DNA of 49,612 nt, taken from contig CANHQP010000027.1 in assembly GCA_947462925.1 (NCBI GenBank), forward strand, positions 1-49,612. Direction: 5' to 3'. The stretch comes from Flavobacteriia bacterium (GTDB lineage Bacteria; Bacteroidota; Bacteroidia; Flavobacteriales_D; Crocinitomicaceae). This document shows, in pieces, positions 43,118 to 49,612 of this stretch; positions within the stretch are counted from its first letter, which is position 1; each line of letters opens with the position of its first letter. A program made the position numbers and the translations under genes. The notes beneath the pieces are model-generated. The model saw only the letters and a program-made list of their open reading frames with translations, was not told the origin of the DNA and searched no databases.

Positions 43118-44407
43118 ATGGTCAAAATTATCCGCCTTGTTGCTTTTTTAAACTTTATGCTTTGCAGCAAGTTGTTTGGACAAAATTTGATTCTAAATCA
43201 TAGTTTTGAGCAATTTTCATCTACCGCTTGGCAAACCGTTTTAACAGTTGATTATTTGAATCCAGGGCCGAATCAGGAGGGAAATATCACAGTGACAGAT
43301 GGAACAACTTGCGTTGGATTGCGATTTTGGAGCCCAATTGCTGACGACTGGCAAGAATACATTGCGCAAATCGTCGCAGGGAAATTTGTAGCTGGAAAAA
43401 CATATAAAATTTCATTCCATTATAAATTGGCAGATCGCTGTGTTTTCTCCACTGACGATTTAGGAGTTGGATTTATTCACGATTGGCTTGGGGATCCTGC
43501 AATATTAGATGGTTTTATCGACCAAATAGATGCTTCTTTAAAAAATCCCGAAAATAATATTCTTACCAATTACAATCAATACCAACAATTTTCACAATTT
43601 TATACTGCCACTGGAACAGAAACCTATTTAGTAATTGGTTGTTTCAAAAAGGATGCGAATTTGACTTACGAGCCGATAAGTAATCCAACCACCACTCCAA
43701 TGCCTGACATCTATTTTTTAATTGATGAAGTGGAAGTATTCACTTGTCCGACGATGCCAGAGAGTCTATTAGAAAATTCATATATTTCTTGCAATCAACT
43801 GCCCATTGAATTAAGTACAAGTATTTCTGCTGACTCATATCTTTGGAGCAATGGTTCCGTCGGAAGTTCAACACAAGTTTTACCAGACGAAGACCTTGTT
43901 TGGTTGGAAGCAACGTTTGGAGAATGTAAAATGCGTGATACCATTTCTATTCAACGATTTTCTGGTCCAAGCGATTTAGGTTCAGACATACTTCTTTGCG
44001 GAACAACTGATTTTCCTGTTGAATTAAAGGTGAATGCATTTCCCAATGAAACAGTAAGCTGGAACACAGGACAAACTGGGTCAAGTCTGCTTGTGAATAC
44101 TCCTGGAAATTATAGCGTTACCAAATCTTTGGGTACCTGCACGTGGACAGATGAAATTCAAGTGCTGGATTTATTCGAGGAAATAGTTCTTTATCCAAAT
44201 CCCTCTTCAGACGAAATTCACTTTAAAAATGAAAATTCTATTTCTATCTTAAATATCACTACTGAAGATGGCAAAAAAATAATTCTTTCTCCTGTAACAG
44301 TTCAAGAGTTAAATCAATTGATCAAGGAACTTAAACCTGCGATTTATTTTCTTGATGTTGAGCTCAACTCTTGTTTTAAAAGATTGAAAATGTGCTTAAT
44401 AAATTAA
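43118..44407 (+). CDS. T9SS type A sorting-domain protein with N-terminal carbohydrate-binding-like domain
   Basis: The 429-residue secreted protein has a signal peptide ending near 'CSKLFGQ'. The N-terminal domain (about residues 25-205) opens 'NLILNHSFEQFSSTAWQTVL' and has the galactose-binding-like pattern 'KTYKISFHYKLADRC', often seen in Bacteroidota surface proteins. Two Ig-like modules follow ('SYLWSNGSVGSSTQ', 'VSWNTGQTGSSLLV'), and the end is a T9SS sorting domain ('IVLYPNPSSDEIHF', 'IYFLDVELNSCFKRLKM'). The likely role is surface attachment or glycan binding, inferred from the fold. It is followed 27 nt later by rlmH, which may share its transcript. Confidence 0.78.
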   Translation: MVKIIRLVAFLNFMLCSKLFGQNLILNHSFEQFSSTAWQTVLTVDYLNPGPNQEGNITVTDGTTCVGLRFWSPIADDWQEYIAQIVAGKFVAGKTYKISFHYKLADRCVFSTDDLGVGFIHDWLGDPAILDGFIDQIDASLKNPENNILTNYNQYQQFSQFYTATGTETYLVIGCFKKDANLTYEPISNPTTTPMPDIYFLIDEVEVFTCPTMPESLLENSYISCNQLPIELSTSISADSYLWSNGSVGSSTQVLPDEDLVWLEATFGECKMRDTISIQRFSGPSDLGSDILLCGTTDFPVELKVNAFPNETVSWNTGQTGSSLLVNTPGNYSVTKSLGTCTWTDEIQVLDLFEEIVLYPNPSSDEIHFKNENSISILNITTEDGKKIILSPVTVQELNQLIKELKPAIYFLDVELNSCFKRLKMCLIN

Positions 44408-44434
44408 AAATGATCTTTTAAACTTGAATGTAGC

Positions 44435-44908
44435 ATGAAAATCAAAGTCATTTGTATTGGTAAAACTGGAAAAGGATTCTTGGAAGAAGGAGAAACGACT
44501 TATTTGAATCGATTGAAACATTACGTTCCAGTTGAGCGCATTGAAATTCCTGATTTAAAAAATGCCAAAAGTTTGACGGTCGACCAAATTAAAAAACAAG
44601 AAGGCGATTTGATTCTTTCGAAAGTGAACAGTGGTGAACAATTGTATTTATTGGACGAACATGGAAAAACGTTTAGTTCGGAGAAATTTGCCGACTTTTT
44701 GCAACAGAGATTCAATCAAGGTGGACATGCGCTGACTTTGGTGATTGGCGGTCCGTATGGTTTTTCGGAGGAAGTTTACAAAGCTGCCACTGGAAAAATA
44801 TCACTTTCAGAATTGACATTTTCACACCAAATGGTGCGCATGATTTTGTTTGAGCAATTGTATCGTGGCATGACCATTTTGAGAGGAGAACCTTATCATC
44901 ATAGTTGA
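44435..44908 (+). CDS. rlmH: 23S rRNA (pseudouridine1915-N3)-methyltransferase RlmH
   Basis: RlmH methylates a pseudouridine in helix 69 of 23S rRNA on assembled ribosomes. The complete 157-residue SPOUT protein has 'MKIKVICIGKTGKGFLEEGE', 'EQLYLLDEHGKTFSSEKFA', the cofactor knot 'LTLVIGGPYGFSEEVYKAA' and the conserved C-terminus 'FSHQMVRMILFEQLYRGMTI', ending 'LRGEPYHHS'. All conserved blocks are intact. It is commonly a single housekeeping gene, and here it follows a surface-protein gene on the same strand. Confidence 0.97.
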   Translation: MKIKVICIGKTGKGFLEEGETTYLNRLKHYVPVERIEIPDLKNAKSLTVDQIKKQEGDLILSKVNSGEQLYLLDEHGKTFSSEKFADFLQQRFNQGGHALTLVIGGPYGFSEEVYKAATGKISLSELTFSHQMVRMILFEQLYRGMTILRGEPYHHS

Positions 44909-44945
44909 AAAATCCACACATCGAAAAAACTCCGACATGTGAATT
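44906..44945 (-). terminator. Terminator of the cupin/SDR pair (probably bidirectional)
   Basis: A 13-nt stem (44911-44923 with 44933-44945) has three G-U pairs when read on the minus strand and mismatches on the plus strand. A T run follows on the minus side. It begins right after the rlmH stop and serves the convergent SDR gene. Confidence 0.6.
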
Positions 44946-44953
44946 TTCAATAA

Positions 44954-45715
44954 TTATTGTGCACAAAATCCACCATCGATGATTTGCGTCGTTCCTGTAA
45001 TAAATTGACTTTCATCGCTGGCTAAAAACAACACCAATTTTGCTATTTCTTCTGGCTCGGCATATCTTCCTAATGGAATCATCGCTTCGAATTGTTTTTG
45101 CACATCTTTCGCATGTCCTGCCGAAGCGCCTTCTTCGATTGAACGCATCATTCTGTTATTGACAGGTGATGGATGCACCGAATTGACCCTGATTTTTCTC
45201 GCAGCGACTTCAAGTGCAGTGGTACGCATGATTCCAACAACTGCGTGTTTGCTTGTCACGTAAGCACCTAAATGCGCAGAGCCAACAATTCCAGCAACTG
45301 AAGAAGTCATGACGATACTTCCACCGTCATTCATTTGTGGAATTACATATTTGTTTCCTTGCCATACACCTTTTACATTGACTGCGATTACTTGGTCAAA
45401 AATCTCTTCTGGATAATCAACGATTGGAGAAACTACACCTTCGATGCCTGCATTATTGAAAAAAACATCAATCTTGCCAAAAGTTTTCACCGTTTCATTG
45501 ACGTAGTTTTCAACGTCTTTGGACTTTGAAACATCAGCCACACAAAAGTGGACATCTTCACTGCCCAATTCAGTTATCGTTTTTTCTAAATCTGTTTTGT
45601 TTTTGTCAACCAATACCACTTTGGCGCCTTCTGCTAAGAAAATTTTCGCGGTGATTTTTCCAATGCTTCCTGCACCACCAGTAATGATGGCTACTTTGTT
45701 TTGTAATCTTTTCAT
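44954..45715 (-). CDS. SDR-family oxidoreductase (classical, glucose-dehydrogenase-like)
   Basis: The 253-residue classical SDR has the NAD(P) loop 'IITGGAGSIGKITAKIF' with Asp in 'VVLVDKNKTDL' (favouring NAD), 'FFNNAGIEGVVSP', the catalytic Ser in 'IVMTSSVAGIVGSAHLGA', Tyr/Lys in 'YVTSKHAVVGI', and a C-terminal 'FITGTTQIIDGGFCAQ'. It resembles glucose/cyclopentanol/levodione-type dehydrogenases. The substrate is not determined. It lies 25 nt after the cupin lipoprotein gene on the same strand and probably shares its transcript. Confidence 0.9.
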   Translation of the reverse strand: MKRLQNKVAIITGGAGSIGKITAKIFLAEGAKVVLVDKNKTDLEKTITELGSEDVHFCVADVSKSKDVENYVNETVKTFGKIDVFFNNAGIEGVVSPIVDYPEEIFDQVIAVNVKGVWQGNKYVIPQMNDGGSIVMTSSVAGIVGSAHLGAYVTSKHAVVGIMRTTALEVAARKIRVNSVHPSPVNNRMMRSIEEGASAGHAKDVQKQFEAMIPLGRYAEPEEIAKLVLFLASDESQFITGTTQIIDGGFCAQ

Positions 45716-45740
45716 GCTATTTTATTTACTGCTTATGAAA

Positions 45741-46274
45741 TTATTCTGTCGTTTTTCCATCATACTTTTCAGCGATTTCATCCGCCTCTTTTTTGGTTTT
45801 TCGAATGATTTTGTCTTCGTGATTGGGCGGAGAATAGATGGTGTATAATTTCAAATCCAATTTATCATCTGTATTGATGATATTGTGCTTTGCGCCAGCG
45901 GGAACGATAATCGCGTCGCCGATGATGATTTGGCGCACATGGTCGTTGATGATGCACTGCCCCATTCCATTTTCTACTCTGAAAAATTGGTCAACCGCTG
46001 TGTGCGTTTCTTCACCAATTTCTTCTCCAGGTTTTAACGACATCACAACCAATTGCATGTTTTTTCCTGTGTACAAAACTTGTCTAAAATTTTTGTTTTG
46101 AAGTGTGATCACTTCAATGTTCGCTTCATAACCTTTCATATTCTTCCATTTAGGTGCTATTGCACGGGTGAGACTCTTTGATTTAATGTTGTCTTTTTCA
46201 TGAATCGATGATTTCTGTTCACAAGCCGAAAGCAAAATACTTATCGCCGGAACAATCCAAATTTTATAATTCAT
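45741..46274 (-). CDS. Cupin-domain lipoprotein
   Basis: The 177-residue protein has a lipoprotein signal 'MNYKIWIVPAISILLSAC' (Cys at residue 18), followed by a single cupin barrel at about residues 60-150. The metal-site motif is partly conserved: 'GEEIGEETHTAVDQFFRVEN' holds Glu/His ligands and 'GDAIIVPAGAKHNIIN' the second His. A tethered periplasmic cupin is unusual, since most are cytosolic. It is followed 25 nt later by an SDR gene. A role in handling a small oxidised or sugar-like compound is possible but inferred. The mature protein ends in a charged tail. Confidence 0.82.
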   Translation of the reverse strand: MNYKIWIVPAISILLSACEQKSSIHEKDNIKSKSLTRAIAPKWKNMKGYEANIEVITLQNKNFRQVLYTGKNMQLVVMSLKPGEEIGEETHTAVDQFFRVENGMGQCIINDHVRQIIIGDAIIVPAGAKHNIINTDDKLDLKLYTIYSPPNHEDKIIRKTKKEADEIAEKYDGKTTE

Positions 46275-46502
46275 ACTTTCTATTTTGAAGGCAAAGTTCT
46301 AGGATTTGGAGTGATAAAATCTTGCAAAATTTTAATCCAATGTTGTGAAATTTTGAGCTAGTAGTTCTATTGCAACCAAATTGCCGTAAAAAAATTAAAT
46401 TTTCATTCAAAAATCTTTCCCAATGAAGCTGCCAAACTGAGTTAAATATTAATCGCAAAAAGTCAATTGAAAAATGAAATGAAAAATTGATTGAAGTAAA
46501 GT

Positions 46503-46662
46503 TTTTTTTTGCCACGGATGACACGGAAGGCACGGATTAATTTTGCTACGGATGGCACGGATTTCTTTTAGAATCTAACCCTGTTCCATCCCTTTGGGGA
46601 TGAAATGTGGGTAAAAAAAACACCACACCCGAGAACTCGTCGCGGTAGGGACGAAATAAAAC
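46503..46662. repeat. CACGGAT repeats and REP-like hairpin elements
   Basis: Three to four CACGGAT-type units (46512-46563) are followed by ATCCCTTTGGGGAT (46590-46603), then a GGTAGGGACGAAATA stretch (46643-46657). The last resembles the element at 11226-11243. The 46275-46747 gap has no convincing gene. Confidence 0.5.
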
Positions 46663-46747
46663 TTTTGCTTTTACGGAAATCTCAATCATCGAGAGAAATC
46701 CAAACTAAAACTTAGCGGAAATTGTTAAATATCGATAATTCAAAAAA

Positions 46748-46885
46748 GTGCTAACGTTTTGCTGCCAGGAGATCGACCCGACTCTTTAAATAAATCGTTT
46801 CTCAGAAGTTACGATTATTTTCTTTCAAATTAATCGTAGTTTCGAAGTGAAATATGAGGGTTGGCGCTAGACAGCTGTTTAAGGT
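46748..46885. other. attC-like folded site, left of the 46927 gene
   Basis: The 138-nt imperfect inverted repeat begins GTGCTAACGTTTTGCTG and ends CAGCTGTTTAAGGT. A central stem GAAGTTACGATTA/TAATCGTAGTTTC (about 46805-46843) is visible. Arms and spacing match the site at 47594-47729. Confidence 0.5.
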
Positions 46886-46926
46886 ATTATTTCTCAACCA
46901 TAAATGATTATATTCGTCTTTTGTCT

Positions 46927-47568
46927 ATGAGAACTTCGTTTATCTATTTATTGCTAATTGTAATAACTTATTCTTGTAAAAAGGACGAATGTGAAAATTA
47001 TTCACCTCATAAAGATGTTGTTATTGACAATTCAATGAACTCCATTAAATTCAAAGAATCATCGTATTGGGTTTATCAAAATGATGTTACTTTAGAATTA
47101 GATAGTCAGAGAGTTATTTTTGATTCAAACAATGATTTTACAGGTGAATATCCAAGTAAATGTTCGGGGGGAACTTTTGTTTATGAATACAGTATGACAG
47201 TTCATAGTTTTTTAAACAATCAGGATTATGATTATTTCATAATAGGATCTGGGTTATACAAAGACACAAATTCAACAGGGAATCATCATGGGAGATTTAT
47301 TTATTCTGGGACAAACATTTATTCTGCAGATTCTGGAACTGAGTCTATCGAAAATATTCCATTATTAAATCTTAATGGTAACGACTTTAACAATGTCAAA
47401 AAAATATGGGTCAAGGTTTTACCAACTAATTCGTATTATCCAAACCTTTCCTTACATGATATGTATTTTTATATTTCAGATTCCGTTGGATTGATAAAAT
47501 GGGAGTTTAGTGACGGGTCAACTATAATTGAGTCTTGGAGTATTAAATCTTGGGATATAATTCTATAA
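46927..47568 (+). CDS. Lipoprotein of unknown function in a cassette-like setting
   Basis: The ATG at 46927 (not the in-frame 46861 start) gives 213 residues with the lipoprotein signal 'MRTSFIYLLLIVITYSC' (Cys at residue 17) followed by 'KKDECENY'. The mature part is beta-rich and polar ('GLYKDTNSTGNHHGRFIYSG', 'FYISDSVGLIKWEFSDGSTI'), with no recognised domain. It is predicted to be anchored on the periplasmic or outer surface. The gene is alone and lies between two related 136-138 nt foldable sites, with repeats and a truncated gene further out. Base composition is AT-rich, slightly more so than the genes to its left. Confidence 0.7.
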   Translation: MRTSFIYLLLIVITYSCKKDECENYSPHKDVVIDNSMNSIKFKESSYWVYQNDVTLELDSQRVIFDSNNDFTGEYPSKCSGGTFVYEYSMTVHSFLNNQDYDYFIIGSGLYKDTNSTGNHHGRFIYSGTNIYSADSGTESIENIPLLNLNGNDFNNVKKIWVKVLPTNSYYPNLSLHDMYFYISDSVGLIKWEFSDGSTIIESWSIKSWDIIL

Positions 47569-47593
47569 ATTCAGAATTATTTACCTATCAGTT

Positions 47594-47729
47594 GCCTTTA
47601 ACGTTTTGGAGCTACCCGAAGGGCGGGATTTTTAGCTCAAAACTTGATTTGAAAAACTAATGTTTGATTAACCACAAAACTGTCTTTGGAAAACGAAACC
47701 CCGCCTTTCGGGTAGGTGCTGTTAAGGGC
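47594..47729. other. attC-like folded site, right of the 46927 gene
   Basis: The 136-nt imperfect inverted repeat has outer boxes GCCTTTAAC (47594-47602) and GTTAAGGGC (47721-47729). The inner arms are TACCCGAAGGGCGGGATTT (47613-47631) and its near complement in 47691-47714. It lies 26 nt after the stop codon of the lipoprotein gene, the position expected for an attC in a cassette. Confidence 0.55.
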
Positions 47730-47762
47730 TGGCTTTGCTTCATTTCTATTCTTGGCTATTTG

Positions 47763-49612
47763 TCATTGTTTAATAAATTCTCCATGGTATAATTTGCTAT
47801 CATCGGTTTGACATTTTATTAGATAGAATCCTGGGCCAAGTGACGAAACATTTATCCAATACTCAGTGGTGCCATTTTGTTTGTTGTCTAGATGGTATTC
47901 TTTACCCAGAACATCATATACACTTAATTGATTTATCTTTCCAATATTTTCTTTTAGTTTAATTGTAAGATGTTCAGAGGTTGGGTTTGGATAAATATGA
48001 AATACCGAGGGCTTTAATTCATCAATTCCAAGTGTTGAAACAAAATGAGCTTTGAAGTTGATAGCAGCTGTTGTCAAAGTGTCAAGAAAAACAGCATTTA
48101 ATGTATCAGTAATTAGACCATTAGATTCCCAATGCGAAAATTGATAACCAGGCATTGCAAGAGCTTCAATTTGAATTGGTACACCATCAAAATAAATTCC
48201 ATTCCAGGGATAGCTGTCAGGTGAAATGGTGCTGATATTTATTTCCCCTCCATTGGAAGGAAATACATCTAGTTCAACTTGCACCTGTTGGGGTAGGTTG
48301 AAATTACTTTGTATCTGATTTCTCATATTGTCAGGTCGACAAGCCAACTCATCAGAAAACAACTGATGATATTGCAAATAGCCATTCATATGAGCAGAGA
48401 CATTATTAGGATCACCCCAACGAGCAAAATGAGCAGGCATCTCGGGTAGTGTCTGGTTATACATTGAATTTTCAATTGCCAAAAGTCGAGATGGCAAATA
48501 CACTGTATTCATTTGATCGGCAAAGCGATTGATAAAGTAATTTCTGAATCGGTCGTTTTGAATTCCTTTCCAAAAAATGTTGAAATGGGGATTTACAGGG
48601 TCTGTTGATGGCCAATTTATAAGTTGTTCCAATAGGTCGTACCCACAACTGAAATCATTACTCGGATTAGGCAAAAGTCCATATTCTAAATCCATCAAAA
48701 TGTATCGCCACCTGTAATTTGTGGCATTTGACCGATAGATTTTTAAATTATTGTAATTAAAACCCCAATCGGCATTATTCATCCAAATTTCTCCAATCAT
48801 ATAGTCATTGTAATACGTCATGTCGAAATATTGATCTGCTTGATTCCAGAATGTACTATCTAGTGGGTTTAGCTGAGAGAATGAATTGTAGGAATCATAA
48901 AAATTTTGAACATCACCTTCGACCGCTCTTAATTGAAATCCATATTGTGCACTTGATGATAATATTTCGATACTACTTTCTGTTGCGTTTTCTGAAAGTT
49001 CAAACATTTCAGTATTGAACTTTTCTCTTAATTCATATAGTCCCCAATATTCTCCATTTATGTAAACGGTTGCAGGACGCCATGCTGAATAGTAATTATT
49101 TGTGCCATCACCCATCATCTTAGTTTGTGCCGCATCCTTATGTGGTAGGATTAAATATTGATTGCTGCCATTACGTAACATAAAATCGCTGTATTGATTG
49201 CGGTTGGGGCGGTCAGGTATAATAAATCCTGAAATAGGACCTTGTCCTAACACACCATCATCGAACTTAATTCGAAATGGCCGTTGTGGAAGTCCTCTTG
49301 ATCCCCAGCCACCATCCATAATGATACCTGCTCTCCTTGAAAAAAGCAGGTTGTGATTGGCTGTAGAATCAAAGTAGTCAATGGAAGAGGCTTTCAGTAA
49401 GTCTAGCGTTGGATTGTCGAACATACCTGTTGGTCCAAATAAGTTAAGCGAATCGCTTATTACTGATATGATTGGCGTTGTATGATTTAAATTGAATAAA
49501 TAACTGGCCGAGGTAATAGTGCTTGGTATATATCCATTGAGAAAAGATCTTGCTCTAACTATAGTTGTTTGAGAAACTGATATTGGAATGCCGTTCCATA
49601 AAATAGAGTTAG
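47763..49612 (-). CDS. CotH-kinase family T9SS protein, 5' end outside window
   Basis: The frame is open to the right edge (49612), so the N-terminus and signal peptide are missing. Upstream of the ATG at 49424 the frame continues without a stop, with CotH-like 'TTIVRARSFLNGYIPST'. Visible family features are 'GGWGSRGLPQRPFRIKF', 'NGEYWGLYELREKFN', 'YMIGEIWMNNADWGFNYNNL' and 'RWRYILMDLEYGL' (the CotH kinase-like region). The C-terminus is a T9SS sorting domain ('VFHIYPNPTSEHLTIKLKEN', 'SVYDVLGKEYHLD', 'GFYLIKCQTDDSKLYHGEFI'). Bacillus CotH phosphorylates spore coat proteins; the substrate of secreted Bacteroidota versions is unknown. It is transcribed toward the cassette-like gene. Confidence 0.85.
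   Translation of the reverse strand, partial: NSILWNGIPISVSQTTIVRARSFLNGYIPSTITSASYLFNLNHTTPIISVISDSLNLFGPTGMFDNPTLDLLKASSIDYFDSTANHNLLFSRRAGIIMDGGWGSRGLPQRPFRIKFDDGVLGQGPISGFIIPDRPNRNQYSDFMLRNGSNQYLILPHKDAAQTKMMGDGTNNYYSAWRPATVYINGEYWGLYELREKFNTEMFELSENATESSIEILSSSAQYGFQLRAVEGDVQNFYDSYNSFSQLNPLDSTFWNQADQYFDMTYYNDYMIGEIWMNNADWGFNYNNLKIYRSNATNYRWRYILMDLEYGLLPNPSNDFSCGYDLLEQLINWPSTDPVNPHFNIFWKGIQNDRFRNYFINRFADQMNTVYLPSRLLAIENSMYNQTLPEMPAHFARWGDPNNVSAHMNGYLQYHQLFSDELACRPDNMRNQIQSNFNLPQQVQVELDVFPSNGGEINISTISPDSYPWNGIYFDGVPIQIEALAMPGYQFSHWESNGLITDTLNAVFLDTLTTAAINFKAHFVSTLGIDELKPSVFHIYPNPTSEHLTIKLKENIGKINQLSVYDVLGKEYHLDNKQNGTTEYWINVSSLGPGFYLIKCQTDDSKLYHGEFIKQ

Overview
The window is AT-rich chromosomal DNA from a member of the Bacteroidota, most likely a Flavobacteriales species close to Crocinitomicaceae/Fluviicola. 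The evidence is the type IX secretion system (T9SS) C-terminal sorting domains on several secreted proteins, gliding-motility ABC transporter genes (gldF, gldG), many SusD-free lipoproteins with short lipoboxes, no obvious Shine-Dalgarno sequences, and repeated Bacteroidota-type -7 promoter elements (TANNTTTG). The lineage is inferred from gene content and was not tested by a search. No rRNA, tRNA, CRISPR or complete insertion sequence was seen.

Layout. 1-68 is the start of a probable IS1595-type transposase running off the left edge. 273-3483 holds an ECF sigma factor, an overlapping membrane-anchored TPR protein (possible anti-sigma or effector) and an S41 peptidase, convergent with a lone HlyD-like adaptor (3484-4521). 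4691-5227 is a conserved unknown. 5362-7415 is a minus-strand envelope/stress cluster (YtxH protein, 49-residue Lmo0937-like membrane peptide, lipocalin-like lipoprotein, outer-membrane beta-barrel, coiled-coil lipoprotein). 7601-11068 is a regulatory operon: AraC-family regulator, hybrid PAS histidine kinase, single-domain response regulator. 11364-14737 is a two-gene glycan unit: a glycosyltransferase with an extra C-terminal helical-barrel-like domain, plus a GH130-type glycoside phosphorylase. A motif shared between the regulator promoter and the glycan promoter suggests that the two units are linked.

14867-24889 is mostly housekeeping: FMN reductase, MutS, a TrmH-type RNA methyltransferase, a probably highly expressed T9SS protein, FabD, RsmG and an acyl-CoA ligase. 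24890-25326 has no gene but contains a strong candidate structured RNA. 25327-29187 is a minus-strand operon (polytopic membrane protein, SDR, amidohydrolase lipoprotein). 29333-31285 is a PKD-domain secreted protein whose sorting domain is cut off by an in-frame stop. Aconitase, a T9SS protein, MutS2 and a gldF-gldG-DUF4340-dnaN operon follow. Next come a T9SS protein with RlmH, and a cupin-lipoprotein/SDR pair.

The right end (46275-49612) is accessory DNA: REP-like repeats, then one small lipoprotein gene flanked by two related 136-138 nt sites that fold like integron attC sites, then a 5'-truncated CotH-kinase T9SS protein. The cassette-like gene, the structured intergenic RNA, the shared regulator/glycan motif and the nonsense-split T9SS gene are the observations most worth following up.
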